Below are positions 26,081 to 35,258 of a DNA stretch of 64,000 nucleotides, one piece after another (the stretch's first letter is position 1; each line of letters begins with the position of its first letter). The notes below the pieces were generated by a model. That model ran no database searches. It was not told the origin of the DNA and saw nothing but the letters and a program-made list of their open reading frames with translations. The DNA is taken from the NCBI GenBank assembly GCA_963850345.1, contig CAWKKW010000002.1:682001-746000 (forward strand), read 5' to 3'. A program made the position numbers and the translations under genes. The stretch is from CAWKKW01 sp963850345. GTDB lineage: Bacteria; Acidobacteriota; Terriglobia; Terriglobales; Acidobacteriaceae.

Positions 26081-27480
26081 ACTCTCCGCTGCTCCCCACC
26101 ACCGCACTGTTGTCCGACACCGCGCTCAGCATTTTCACCTCTGCGCTCGACGCCTGTAACGTCGCGACGGCGTTCGATCGTCATCTCCACTTCGACGGCC
26201 GTACGCTGGTGTTGCATCCCGCACGAGGAGTGGCCGAGCAGTCCATTCCGCTCGATAAATTCAAAAAGGTCTATGTGGTGGCGCTGGGCAAAGCGGCGCT
26301 CACCATGACGGACGCATTGCTGACACGCCTGCCGAAGAAGCTCAAGCTCAGCGGGGTCTGCTCTGCTCCCCAGGTCCCCAAAAAACACGGCCGTGAAATT
26401 CGCTACTTCGCTGGAGGGCATCCGCTGCCCAACAAGGAGTCGTTCGCGGCTGCGAAGGCGACGCTCAAACTGCTGAGCCATGCCGGGCAGGATACGTTCG
26501 TCTTCTTCCTGATCAGCGGCGGCGGCTCTGCCATGCTGGAGTTGCCGCTGGACAAGCACATCTCGCTGAGTGATACGGTCGCCTTTCACGAAGCACTGGT
26601 CGCCTCCGGCGCCACGATCACCGAGATCAATACTGTTCGCAAGTATTTCTCCGCGGTCAAAGGCGGACGGCTCGCGCTCGCAGCTCCCTTCGCCGAAAAG
26701 CTGTCGCTGTTGCTGGCCGATGTGCCGCTGAAAGACCTCGCTGCTGTAGCCTCGTCGCCAACCTTGCCCGATAAGTCGACGCCGGCAGAAGCCAGCGAAA
26801 TACTGCAGCGCTATCAGCTGCTGGAGAAATTTCCTCTGAGCGTTCGGGAATACTTTTCGAAGCTACACCTGAACGAAGCGGTTGCGGAGGTCGCGACGCC
26901 GAAGGGTGACAAGAAGAAGAAAATTGACCCGCTGATTGCGTTTGGCGGTTCGCATTTCGACACGCTGCTCTCAAACCACGACTTCGTGAACGCCGCCCGC
27001 GATGTTGCGCGAGAACGCGGGTTCAAGGTGATCATCGATAACGCCTGCGATGACTGGGACTATCGGGATGCCGCCGACTATCTACTGAAGCGCTTTCACG
27101 AATTGCGCCGCGAGTTCCCACGCCTGTGCCTGCTCTCGAGCGGCGAAGTGACGGTGAAGCTTGGTGCTAATCCGGGCTGCGGCGGACGCAATCAACAATT
27201 CGCGCTCACCTGCGCTCTGGATCTGGCGAAGTATGAAGGAGAGAACCTGACCGTGCTGAGCGCAGGTTCTGACGGCATCGATGGAGATAGCCCGGCGGCC
27301 GGAGCGGTGGCCGACACCACTACAGTCGCGCGGGCTCGCTCGTTCGGCTTCGATCCGGTGCAGGTCTTGAACCGATTCGACACCTGCACGCTGTTTACCG
27401 CGCTGGGAGACACAGTCGTCACCGGGCCAACTGGCAACAATCTTCGCGATCTGCGCGTGTTCTTATCGGCTCGAGACTGA
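26077..27480 (+). CDS. Glycerate 2-kinase (GckA/MOFRL family)
   Basis: A 467-residue DUF4147-MOFRL kinase that phosphorylates D-glycerate to 2-phosphoglycerate, feeding the lower glycolysis from glyoxylate or glycerate. Hallmarks: LISGGGSAMLELP, TVRKYFSAVKGGRLA, and the C-terminal GCGGRNQQFAL and SAGSDGIDGDSPAAGA. The frame opens at 26047, but the ATG at 26077 overlaps the upstream stop, giving the standard N-terminus. A hydroxypyruvate-isomerase-like gene lies 0.6 kb away on the other strand, which fits a shared C3 pathway. Confidence 0.9.
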   Translation: MNSPLLPTTALLSDTALSIFTSALDACNVATAFDRHLHFDGRTLVLHPARGVAEQSIPLDKFKKVYVVALGKAALTMTDALLTRLPKKLKLSGVCSAPQVPKKHGREIRYFAGGHPLPNKESFAAAKATLKLLSHAGQDTFVFFLISGGGSAMLELPLDKHISLSDTVAFHEALVASGATITEINTVRKYFSAVKGGRLALAAPFAEKLSLLLADVPLKDLAAVASSPTLPDKSTPAEASEILQRYQLLEKFPLSVREYFSKLHLNEAVAEVATPKGDKKKKIDPLIAFGGSHFDTLLSNHDFVNAARDVARERGFKVIIDNACDDWDYRDAADYLLKRFHELRREFPRLCLLSSGEVTVKLGANPGCGGRNQQFALTCALDLAKYEGENLTVLSAGSDGIDGDSPAAGAVADTTTVARARSFGFDPVQVLNRFDTCTLFTALGDTVVTGPTGNNLRDLRVFLSARD

Positions 27481-27592
27481 AGCTGCCAACTTCGCCGCTG
27501 TGACCGAAATCAGGCGCTGAGAAGTATCCGCCATCACATCTACAAAGCAGGCGCCCGTGTAACACTCCGCCCCATGAACTGCAGGAGGCGAC

Positions 27593-28048
27593 ATGGGAAG
27601 CAACAGCACTGCCGAGCTCACACACCTATTCTGGGATCCGGATTGCTACCGCAAGACTGCCGCCTGGGTCAGACGACACTGGGGACTCTCGATTCATTTC
27701 ACGCTAGCCATCATGCTGGCGGGCATTGCGTTGTCTTTCTGGTCGATTCGCCAATCACCGCCCGCGCAACTCGCACTGGCGCAGGCCAGGAGCAGCACGG
27801 CGGCTTCTGATGTGCTCGGCAGCCCCATGAGACAAGGCTTGCTGGTAACTGGGATGGTGGAGCGTATCCACTCAGGCGACTACGCCGATCTGCGCATGCG
27901 CGTCTACGGACCGAAGGGCGAAGGAGTGCTCTACGCAAATGCAGCCAAGATGAACGGCATCTGGCAACTGACCAACCTCGATCTGGCCGTCGAGGGTAGA
28001 CCGGGGCGCATCAATCTGCTTCCCATCCAGTCAACCGTCCCCCGCTGA
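27593..28048 (+). CDS. Coa1-like (cytochrome oxidase assembly) membrane protein
   Basis: A 151-residue protein with a basic N-terminal segment, one membrane helix (about residues 35-55, FTLAIMLAGIALSFWSI), and a C-terminal domain that resembles the mitochondrial Coa1/TIM21-like family: LGSPMRQG, then ADLRMRVYGPKGEGVLYANAAKMNGIWQL. In mitochondria Coa1 helps mature Cox1; in bacteria the role is not settled. Strong ribosome binding site AGGAGG 6 bases before ATG. No oxidase genes are adjacent. Confidence 0.6.
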   Translation: MGSNSTAELTHLFWDPDCYRKTAAWVRRHWGLSIHFTLAIMLAGIALSFWSIRQSPPAQLALAQARSSTAASDVLGSPMRQGLLVTGMVERIHSGDYADLRMRVYGPKGEGVLYANAAKMNGIWQLTNLDLAVEGRPGRINLLPIQSTVPR

Positions 28049-28099
28049 CGCGTCCGCATTTCCACTCAGGCTTCCAGCCTTCGCCGCTGACTCGTCCGG

Positions 28100-28969
28100 C
28101 TATACGTCGCACAGATCCGCAGCCTGCTTGAGGCTCGTCTCGGGGTCGTGAGTCGGCTCGAACTCGTGCGCCACATAGCCGCGATAGCCGCTCTCCGCGA
28201 TGGCGCGCATCACCGAGGCCCACTGCACTTCCTGGGTGTCGTCTAACTCGTGCCGCCCGGGAACGCCGCCGGTATGGAAGTGCCCGAGCCACTGGATGTT
28301 CTTTTGAATCGTGGCGATCAGATCTCCTTCCATGATTTGCATGTGGTAGATGTCGTAGAGCAGCTTCACATTGGGCGAGTTCACCTCTTCCATTACCCGA
28401 ACGCCCCAGGCCGTGTGGTCTGCCATGTAGTCTGGGTGGTTGACCTTGCTGTTCAGCAACTCGAGGCAGATGGTCACACCGTGATCTTCCGCTATCTTCT
28501 TCACGCGATTGAGGCCGAGGATGGTGTTTTTTGCGCCTTCCTCATCCGGCATGCCGCGCCGATTGCCTGAAAAGGTGATCACGTTGGGAACACCGGCTTT
28601 GGCCGCTAGAGGAATATTCTGCCGAAATGCTGCTTCGATCGCAGCGTGGTGCTCCGGGTGATTCATCGCCTCGGCAATGGTCCCCCCTCCCGCGTAGCCC
28701 ATCGTGCATACGATTCCGTAGCGCCGCGGTACCTCGTACTGCTCCGGCTGCAGCAGATCGACACCCTTCAGCCCGATCTGCGCGGCGTACGCACACAAGC
28801 TCTCCAATGGAATTTTGGGATAGCACCATTGGCAGACGGATTGATGAATCCGCCCTTTGCGTTCGATCTTCGCCTCCCCGGAACCCCAAGCCGTGATTGG
28901 ATTCACCGCAACCGCCAATCCTGACACTAACAACGCTCGCCGCGACAACCCACTCCCTGCTTTTTCCAT
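28100..28969 (-). CDS. Hydroxypyruvate isomerase-like TIM barrel protein with Tat signal
   Basis: A 289-residue AP-endonuclease-2/xylose-isomerase-like TIM barrel closest in layout to Hyi: HQSVCQWCYPKIPLE, a LELLNSK glutamate, LLYDIYHMQIMEGD with Asp and His, and a C-terminal AHEFEPT glutamate. These fit the metal and acid residues of hydroxypyruvate isomerases. The N-terminus LSRRALLVSGLAVA (residues 8-21) is a twin-arginine signal, so the protein may act outside the cytoplasm, which is unusual for a Hyi enzyme. Start with an AAAAGGGG box. Confidence 0.75.
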   Translation of the reverse strand: MEKAGSGLSRRALLVSGLAVAVNPITAWGSGEAKIERKGRIHQSVCQWCYPKIPLESLCAYAAQIGLKGVDLLQPEQYEVPRRYGIVCTMGYAGGGTIAEAMNHPEHHAAIEAAFRQNIPLAAKAGVPNVITFSGNRRGMPDEEGAKNTILGLNRVKKIAEDHGVTICLELLNSKVNHPDYMADHTAWGVRVMEEVNSPNVKLLYDIYHMQIMEGDLIATIQKNIQWLGHFHTGGVPGRHELDDTQEVQWASVMRAIAESGYRGYVAHEFEPTHDPETSLKQAADLCDV

Positions 28970-29312
28970 AGCCAGCCCCTTTTACCTGAAATCACTTTCT
29001 CAGTTGCCGGCCACCGCAGCTTTGTGACCAAGAACACAGCACCGAAACTTCCGCTTGCTTACTCTGGAGCAGCAAGAATATAAAGCTCGCATATTTCGCC
29101 CCTGAAACTCTGTCTGTCGGTTGTGCTTCGCCCTGCTAACCGTTCAGGTGCTCAGCAAGAGAAGATGCTAACCCATGCGTTGCAGTCAAGCGGGTTGGCT
29201 TCGTCTCCCACAGACCTCCTGATCGCCAACACGCCGATCCAGCGGTCCAGGCCCAACCGGCCTCATCGCAGACCAGGCGTTCCTGAGTTTCAGATCAACC
29301 GGAGGCTTCGCA
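28970..29312. other. Divergent intergenic region, hyi-like / pnt operon
   Basis: About 343 bases between divergent starts. It contains a candidate promoter for the pnt operon (29055-29084) and nothing else I can support. The right end carries the GGAGG ribosome binding site of pntAA. Confidence 0.5.
29055..29084 (+). promoter_or_regulatory. Candidate sigma-70 promoter for the pnt operon
   Basis: TTGCTT (29055-29060) and TATAAA (29079-29084) with an 18-base spacer, about 230 bases before the pntAA start. Moderately good boxes; no transcription start data. Confidence 0.35.
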
Positions 29313-30458
29313 TTGCGTCTCGGCATTCTAAAAGAACTGGCTCCCGGAGAGACTCGCGTCGCGCTGCTGCCCGATGCCGTGAAGGCGTTTGTGGCACTCG
29401 GCCTCGAAGTGATCGTGGAGGAGGGTGCCGGGCTGAATGCCGGGTTCACCGACGAAGCGTACGTTGCGGCTGGCGCTACCTCGACCACAGATCGCAGCTC
29501 GCTTCTCACATCGGCGGACCTGCTCCCGGTCGTCAATCCGCCCACACCGTCGGAGCAGAGCCTTCTAAAGCCCAGCGCAGTGCTGACCGGATTTCTCAGA
29601 CCACTCGATGAACCGGCGGAATTGGTGGCCGCCATCGATCGCGGGGCAACCCTGTTTGCCACGGAACTCGTGCCGCGCATTTCGCGCGCGCAAGCCATGG
29701 ATGCGCTCTCTTCGATGGCCACCGTGGCCGGCTACAAGGCTGTGATCCTGGCCGCCGAACGGCTGGCAAAGCTGTTTCCCTTGCTCATGACAGCCGCCGG
29801 AACGATCCCGCCCGCGAAAGTATTCGTCATCGGAGCAGGCGTGGCCGGCCTGCAGGCCATCGCCACTGCGCGGCGACTTGGCGCCGTGGTCGAGGCCTAC
29901 GACGTGCGCGCTGCGGCTGGAGAGCAAGTCCGTTCCCTCGGGGCAAAGTTCCTGGATGTGGACCTGGGCGGCATAGCCACGGAAGACAAGGGCGGGTACG
30001 CGAAGGAGCTCAGTGAAGAGGCGCTGGACCGTGGTCGCGACCTCATCGCCAGGACCGCTGCGTACAGCGACGTGATCATCACCACCGCCCAGGTGCCCGG
30101 ACGCAAAGCCCCTCTGTTGATTCGTCGGGATGCTGTGGAAGGCATGCGCCTCGGCTCGCTGATCGTCGACCTTGCCGCGCCAGCCGGCGGCAACTGCGAG
30201 CTCACCGTCCCGGGACAGACGATCCAGATTCACGGGGTCACGATTCTCGCGCCGATGAACCTCGCGGCAACGGTTCCCGTCCACGCCAGCCAGCTCTACT
30301 CGCGAAACGTCAGCAACTTTCTGAAGCTGCTGGTGAAGGGCGGCGCTCTCTCAATCGATTTCGCGGACGAAATCCTCAACGGCTCCTGTGTGGCCCATCA
30401 AGGCAAAGTCATGAACCCGCGAGTCGCCACCGCATTGGAAGCGACAACCCGCAGCTAA
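29313..30458 (+). CDS. pntAA: NAD(P) transhydrogenase alpha subunit, NAD-binding part (PntAA)
   Basis: A 381-residue domain I protein of the proton-translocating transhydrogenase: alanine-dehydrogenase-like fold with EGAGLNAGFTDEAY, the nucleotide loop VIGAGVAGLQAIATARRLGA, and YDVRAAAGEQVRSLGAKFL. It binds NAD(H) and transfers hydride to the NADP site of PntB. Start is TTG (29313), decided by GGAGG seven bases upstream. It is encoded apart from the membrane part of alpha (PntAB), as in Rhodospirillum and many other bacteria. Operon: pntAA-pntAB-pntB. Confidence 0.9.
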   Translation: MRLGILKELAPGETRVALLPDAVKAFVALGLEVIVEEGAGLNAGFTDEAYVAAGATSTTDRSSLLTSADLLPVVNPPTPSEQSLLKPSAVLTGFLRPLDEPAELVAAIDRGATLFATELVPRISRAQAMDALSSMATVAGYKAVILAAERLAKLFPLLMTAAGTIPPAKVFVIGAGVAGLQAIATARRLGAVVEAYDVRAAAGEQVRSLGAKFLDVDLGGIATEDKGGYAKELSEEALDRGRDLIARTAAYSDVIITTAQVPGRKAPLLIRRDAVEGMRLGSLIVDLAAPAGGNCELTVPGQTIQIHGVTILAPMNLAATVPVHASQLYSRNVSNFLKLLVKGGALSIDFADEILNGSCVAHQGKVMNPRVATALEATTRS

Positions 30459-30471
30459 TCCCGGAGAACCT

Positions 30472-30798
30472 ATGAATCCAGCTATTCTGATCGCTTCGAT
30501 TTATGTCTTCGCCCTCGCCGCCTTTCTCGGGTACCAGGTGATCTCCCGCGTTCCTCCGCTGCTGCATACGCCGCTGATGTCGGCGACGAATGCCATCTCC
30601 GGTATCTCGCTGATCGGTTCGATCGTGATCGCCGGAGCACACCACTCGCGCTTGTCCACCATTCTCGGATTCGTTGCAGTCACTACGGCGACCACCAACG
30701 TGGTGGGCGGCTTCGGGATTACCGACCGCATGCTGAAGATGTTTCAGAAGCGGGTGCCGACCAAGAAGAGTGAAGCTGTGAAGGCGGTGAAGCCGTGA
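30472..30798 (+). CDS. pntAB: NAD(P) transhydrogenase alpha subunit, membrane part (PntAB)
   Basis: A 108-residue protein with about three membrane helices, forming the alpha contribution to the proton channel (PPLLHTPLMSATNAISGISL, FGITDRMLKMF). It starts 13 bases after pntAA, with a GGAGAA box, and its stop overlaps the pntB start by one base, so all three subunits are translated together. Confidence 0.9.
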   Translation: MNPAILIASIYVFALAAFLGYQVISRVPPLLHTPLMSATNAISGISLIGSIVIAGAHHSRLSTILGFVAVTTATTNVVGGFGITDRMLKMFQKRVPTKKSEAVKAVKP

Positions 30799-32174
30799 TG
30801 GCCTCGCAGTACTTCATTGAAGCGACCTACCTGCTCGCTTCGATTCTCTTCATCCTCGGCCTCAAAGCCATGTCGCATCCTGACACTGCGCGGCGAGGCA
30901 TGTTTTTGGCCGAAGGCGGCATGCTGGCCGCCATCCTCGGCACGCTGCTGCATAAAGACATCGTCAGTTACGAATGGATTCTCGCTGGACTGGTCATCGG
31001 ATCGATCATCGGCGCGCTCATGGCGATCTGGGTTCCGATGACGGCTATGCCGCAGCGAACGGCGCTGTCACACGCCTTCGGTGCCTTCGCCGCCGCGCTG
31101 GTCGGGATTGCGGAATTCAGTGTGCATGGCGCCAGCCTGAGTGGTTTTACCCGCGGCGCGCTTGGCTTTGAAGTCATGCTTGGGTCGCTCACGACCACCG
31201 GATCGCTGATCGCTGCCGGCAAACTGCAGGGCTTCATCCGCGGCACACCCGTGCAGTTCAAAGGGCAGCAGATCCTGAACCTGCTGATCTTCGTGGGCAC
31301 CCTGGGCAGCTTCATTTACTCGCTGGTTCATCCGGAGATGGCGCTTCCCTTCTACCTGATGGTCGGCCTCGGCTTCCTCTTCGGCATCATGCTGGTGATT
31401 CCGATCGGCTCCGCAGACATGCCGGTGGTGATGTCCCTGCTGAACTCTTATGCTGGATTGGCGGCGGCGGCGACCGGGTTCGTGCTCTCGAACAACGTGC
31501 TCATTATCGCTGGCACCCTGGACGGCTTTTCCGGCCTGATTCTCTCCATCCTCATGTGCAAGGCCATGAACCGCTCCATCACTAATGTGCTCTTCGGCGG
31601 TTTCGGTGCGTCTGTTGCTACGGCTGCGGCCGGCGCGGGCGGAGTGATGCGCGAGGTCTTGTGCGACGACGCGGCGGTGCAGTTGGCGTACGCGAACCGC
31701 GTCATCTTCGTGCCTGGTTACGGCCTCGCGACCGCCCAGGCGCAGCACGCCGTGCGGGAACTTGCGGAGAATCTCGAGACCCGCGGAGTCGGCATCAAGT
31801 ACGCCATTCACCCGGTCGCCGGAAGAATGCCGGGACACATGAACGTGCTGCTCGCCGAAGCCAACGTGCCCTATTCTCTGCTGTACGAGATGGAGCAGAT
31901 CAATCCCGAATTTCCTTCGACCGACGTGGTGGTCGTGATCGGCGCCAACGACGTGGTCAATCCGGACGCTCGCGATAACCCCACTTCGCTGATAGCCGGC
32001 ATGCCGATCCTCGAAGTGGATCGCGCCAAGTCCGTGATCGTGCTCAAGCGCGGCCAGGGACGTGGGTTCTCCGGCCTCGAAAATCCGCTGTTCTTCAAGG
32101 CAAACACCACCATGCTCTACGGCGATGCCAAGGCCTCGCTCACGCAACTCGCACAGGCGGTCCAGCACTTGTAG
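30798..32174 (+). CDS. pntB: NAD(P) transhydrogenase beta subunit
   Basis: A 458-residue membrane protein with about nine membrane helices (residues 5-270) and a C-terminal NADP-binding domain III (VPGYGLATAQAQHAVREL, HPVAGRMPGHMNVLLAEANVPY, GANDVVNPDA). It couples hydride transfer to proton movement, making NADPH at the expense of the proton gradient. The start is ATG 30798 overlapping the pntAB stop; the GTG at 30795 is an alternative. Last gene of the pnt operon; a hairpin follows. Confidence 0.92.
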   Translation: MASQYFIEATYLLASILFILGLKAMSHPDTARRGMFLAEGGMLAAILGTLLHKDIVSYEWILAGLVIGSIIGALMAIWVPMTAMPQRTALSHAFGAFAAALVGIAEFSVHGASLSGFTRGALGFEVMLGSLTTTGSLIAAGKLQGFIRGTPVQFKGQQILNLLIFVGTLGSFIYSLVHPEMALPFYLMVGLGFLFGIMLVIPIGSADMPVVMSLLNSYAGLAAAATGFVLSNNVLIIAGTLDGFSGLILSILMCKAMNRSITNVLFGGFGASVATAAAGAGGVMREVLCDDAAVQLAYANRVIFVPGYGLATAQAQHAVRELAENLETRGVGIKYAIHPVAGRMPGHMNVLLAEANVPYSLLYEMEQINPEFPSTDVVVVIGANDVVNPDARDNPTSLIAGMPILEVDRAKSVIVLKRGQGRGFSGLENPLFFKANTTMLYGDAKASLTQLAQAVQHL

Positions 32175-32188
32175 TCCGCGACAACTGC

Positions 32189-32221
32189 CGATGGCTGGAA
32201 CTGGCCCCGTTCCGGCCATCG
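32189..32221 (+). terminator. Hairpin after pntB (terminator or 3' stabiliser)
   Basis: CGATGGC (32189-32195) with GCCATCG (32215-32221), and GGAAC (32197-32201) with GTTCC (32209-32213), plus one T-G pair: a 13-bp stem with a 7-nt loop. It begins 15 bases after the pntB stop. There is no immediate U-run, so termination is not certain. Confidence 0.5.
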
Positions 32222-32367
32222 CGTCGCACCGCGAACTTTTCATCACTTTGTCTTCACCTGGCGCACTCGCAGCGTATTACTATCACCGTCGCGGAGCGTT
32301 CGGGCTCGGTCCCCTCCTGTAACCACGCATCTCGCCAGTCCGGTCCGCCTATACCTAAGGAGACTTT

Positions 32368-32727
32368 ATGGCGAATCCGTTTGTACATGCGGAACTCAGC
32401 ACTACCGATGTGGACAAAGCGAAGGCGTTTTACAGCGGCCTTTTCGACTGGAAACTCGAAGACATGCCGATGCCGCAAGGCACCTACACCATCATTAACG
32501 TCGGCGAGGGCGTGGGCGGCGGCCTCACCAGGAACATGATGCCCGGAACGCCCTCTCACTGGATGCCGTATGTCGGCGTCGACGACATACGTGCTTCTAC
32601 TGCGAAGGCTAAGGAACTAGGCGCCACCATGATGTTGGAAAACGAGGACGTCGGCATGGGCTGGCTCAGCATCTTCACCGATCCCACTGGTGCGATGCTC
32701 GGTTTGTGGCAAGCCAGGATCGGTTGA
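32368..32727 (+). CDS. VOC-family (glyoxalase-like) protein
   Basis: A 119-residue vicinal oxygen chelate protein of the CFP32-like group: FVHAELSTTDVDKAKAFYSGLFDW, then MPYVGVDDIRAS and IFTDPTGAMLGLW. It may bind a metal or a small ligand; function unknown. Ribosome binding site AAGGAG eight bases before ATG. It stands alone 194 bases after pntB and is convergent with the peptidase gene. Confidence 0.8.
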   Translation: MANPFVHAELSTTDVDKAKAFYSGLFDWKLEDMPMPQGTYTIINVGEGVGGGLTRNMMPGTPSHWMPYVGVDDIRASTAKAKELGATMMLENEDVGMGWLSIFTDPTGAMLGLWQARIG

Positions 32728-32803
32728 AACAGCAGGGGATTGCCGCCGCGACGAGTGTCGGAGTTCCTGCCTCGAGTATCTTGTCATTCAGCGAAGAGTC
32801 CGT

Positions 32804-33886
32804 CTAAGGCTCGTCCTTGTAGATGCTGATCTGGGGTGTACCGCCTTCGCGCAATCGGGCGCGGTACATCCCTGAAGTATTGAAGCTCCAGGCCATCTGG
32901 CCGTCAGGCGCGATCGCGATGATCCCGCCGTCGCCCTTCATCGCGGTAAGTTGTTTCTGGATCACTTCATCAGCGGCAGCTTGCAGCGATATCTTTTTGT
33001 ACTCGACCAGCGCACAAATGGTTCGCGCCACCGTGAGCCGGATGAAGTATTCGCCAGTCCCGGTGGCGGATACCGCGCAGGATTGGTCTGAGGCATAGGT
33101 TCCGGCGCCAATGATCGGCGAATCGCCGACCCGGTTCCAACGCTTGCCTTGTGTGCCGCCGGTCGACGTGCCGGCTGCGATGTTGCCATGGCGATCGAGC
33201 GCGACGACTCCCACGGTTCCAAACTTGTGCGCATCGGGCGGCTCAAATTCCGCAATCGGAGTGGTTGGTGCAGGCGGCACACCCGCAGGGCGCGGCGGAA
33301 CGGGACGACCCTCCTGCTGCAACTGCTTCACCAGGCTCTGCCATCGCCGTTCCGTGAAAAAGAAGCTTGGGTCCACCTGCTCCAATCCTGCTTGTGCGGC
33401 GAACTGGTCCGCTCCGCTTCCGATCAGCATCACGTGGGGAGACTTCTCCATAACCGCGCGCGCTGCCGATATCGGATGCCGCGTATGCGTTATGCCGGCA
33501 ACCGAACCCGCTTTCAGAGTTGCGCCATCCATCATGGCCGAGTCGAGTTCGTTCCTGCCGTCGGCAGTGAAGACTGCGCCGCGGCCCGCGTTGAAGAGCG
33601 GATCATCCTCCATCCGTTGAATGGCAGCCTCGACCGCATCCATCGAGGAACCGCCTTTGTCCAGAACGGCCGCAGCCGCATGCAGCGCCTGATCGATTGC
33701 GGCACGATACGCAGCTTCGGTCTTGGCGTCCATCGAATTGCGCTCGATGACACCTGCCCCGCCATGCAGCACGACTGCCCAGGTGTGAGGCTTCGTGGCG
33801 TCGGCTTGAACCGTATGTTCAGGCATCGAAATGACAAGCACCCATAGCAAGCTGCTTGCGAGAAACAGGCGAAGAGCTTTCGACAT
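32804..33886 (-). CDS. Exported isoaspartyl peptidase/L-asparaginase (Ntn hydrolase)
   Basis: A 360-residue type-2 asparaginase. Residues 1-29 are a signal peptide (LFLASSLLWVLVISMP). The self-cleavage site is Gly223-Thr224 in KFGTVGVVAL, with Thr224 the nucleophile. Also present: VVLHGGAGV, FNAGRGAVFTADGRNELDSAMMDG, the substrate loop GNIAAGTSTGG (residues 234-244) and RVGDSPIIGAGTYA. It removes isoaspartyl residues or asparagine, in the periplasm. Ribosome binding site GAGGA. Divergently oriented neighbours are unrelated. Confidence 0.88.
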   Translation of the reverse strand: MSKALRLFLASSLLWVLVISMPEHTVQADATKPHTWAVVLHGGAGVIERNSMDAKTEAAYRAAIDQALHAAAAVLDKGGSSMDAVEAAIQRMEDDPLFNAGRGAVFTADGRNELDSAMMDGATLKAGSVAGITHTRHPISAARAVMEKSPHVMLIGSGADQFAAQAGLEQVDPSFFFTERRWQSLVKQLQQEGRPVPPRPAGVPPAPTTPIAEFEPPDAHKFGTVGVVALDRHGNIAAGTSTGGTQGKRWNRVGDSPIIGAGTYASDQSCAVSATGTGEYFIRLTVARTICALVEYKKISLQAAADEVIQKQLTAMKGDGGIIAIAPDGQMAWSFNTSGMYRARLREGGTPQISIYKDEP

Positions 33887-33950
33887 TCCAAATCCTCGAG
33901 ATCTGTAGAGTCGACTCGCGCGGAATCAGTTGGCACCGATCAGTGCATCG

Positions 33951-35258
33951 TTAGTGCCGGTAAACGACACCGTCTTTCATCACAAACGTGACCTTCTGCA
34001 CCACGCTGATGTCTTCGAGCGGGTTCCCCGGCACCGCCACCACATCGGCGAAGTAACCGGGCTTCAGCCTACCGATCTGACCCTCCCACCCGAGCAGCTT
34101 GGCACCGTTCAGCAAGTCGGATTGAAGTACGGCCAGGGGCGACATCCCATACTGCACCATCAGCACAAATTCCCTACCCTGCGTGCCATGCGGAAACGGA
34201 CCCACATCCGAACCTACCGCCATCGGGACACCCGCCGCCAGTTGCAATCCGAACTGCTTCGCGTGAAGCGCCTGCATCGCCCGCTCCGCCTCGGCTGCTT
34301 CCGGAGAGGACGCATGGTCAGCAAAATATTCGGCAATGGTGAACGTGGGCACGGCATAGATCTGCTTCTGCTTCATGAGCCGCATGGTTTCCGGATCGAG
34401 TTGATACGCGTGATCGATCGAGGCGACGCCGGCCTGCGTCGCGTACAGCGCGCCGACGCCGCCGGTGCAATGGACGGCGACCCGCGTGTGCATGCGCGCG
34501 GCTTCCTTGACCGCCGTGGCTAGTTCTTCGGCGGTGTACTGATACGAGGTGACCAGGTTACCGTCGACCAGGTGGTCCGCGCCCGTTTCGTAAATCTTGA
34601 TGAAGTCGGCGCCTTCCTTCAGCTGTTGGCGGATGACTTCGACCAGCTTGGTTGCGCTGTCCGCAAACGTCGCATTGGAGAAGATATGAGCTTCAGGATT
34701 GAAGTGAATGGCGTCTTCGTGGCCACCGAGAATGCTGATCGCGTTGCCGCTCATGCGCATCCGCGGCCCGGGGATCAAGCCCGCGTCTATCGCATTGCGC
34801 ACCGCCGAATCGGCCGAGCCGGCGCCCTCCGTGCCCATGTCCCGCTCCGCTGTGAATCCGGCCATCAGATCGTCTCGCGCAGCCAGCTCGGCGAGGATCG
34901 TGCGCTCGGGAACGGACTCTTTGATTGCCTGGAGATCTTCGGCTCCCGGATGAAGAAACAGGTGCACATGCGCATCGATGAGGCCGGGTAACAGAGTGGT
35001 GTGACCGAGGTCGAGGATCTCGGCGCCGCCCGGGTGCCTCACTGTGCGGCCAACTTCGATGATCTTTTTTCCTTCGACTAGAACTTCGCCGGGCGCGATC
35101 ATTTGCCCGGTCTCCACATCGAACAATCGATCCGCGTGCAGGACAATCGCGTGACCCGATGCTGCCGGTGCTGATGACTGGGCGTGAATCACTCCTGTCC
35201 ATGCGAAAGCAACAACCGCAAACGCAACGGCCCGAATTGTCCGCACCCTTTTCAGCAT
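33951..35258 (-). CDS. Exported amidohydrolase (imidazolonepropionase/prolidase-like)
   Basis: A 435-residue metal-dependent amidohydrolase: a signal peptide (AVAFAVVAFAWTGVIHAQ), metal ligands DAHVHLF, a likely carboxylated Lys in FIKIYETGADH, VAVHCTGG, SIDHAY and AVGSDVGPF. Composition matches COG1228 secreted amidohydrolases/Xaa-Pro dipeptidases. The frame opens at 35429, but the Met at 35258 gives a clean signal peptide; an in-frame Met at 35288 is possible. It lies upstream of the isoaspartyl peptidase on the same strand, with a gap of 64 bases, so a peptide-scavenging pair is likely. Confidence 0.8.
   Translation of the reverse strand: MLKRVRTIRAVAFAVVAFAWTGVIHAQSSAPAASGHAIVLHADRLFDVETGQMIAPGEVLVEGKKIIEVGRTVRHPGGAEILDLGHTTLLPGLIDAHVHLFLHPGAEDLQAIKESVPERTILAELAARDDLMAGFTAERDMGTEGAGSADSAVRNAIDAGLIPGPRMRMSGNAISILGGHEDAIHFNPEAHIFSNATFADSATKLVEVIRQQLKEGADFIKIYETGADHLVDGNLVTSYQYTAEELATAVKEAARMHTRVAVHCTGGVGALYATQAGVASIDHAYQLDPETMRLMKQKQIYAVPTFTIAEYFADHASSPEAAEAERAMQALHAKQFGLQLAAGVPMAVGSDVGPFPHGTQGREFVLMVQYGMSPLAVLQSDLLNGAKLLGWEGQIGRLKPGYFADVVAVPGNPLEDISVVQKVTFVMKDGVVYRH

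Noticed and set aside
28040..28098. Two near-identical 14-base copies (CGCTGACGCGTCCG and CGCTGACTCGTCCG)
   Set aside because: Short, only two copies in a convergent gap; chance or a minor duplication, with no sign of an attachment site.
31068..32246. 392-residue minus-strand open frame over pntB
   Set aside because: Fully antisense to the highly conserved pntB gene; His/Arg-rich low-complexity translation.
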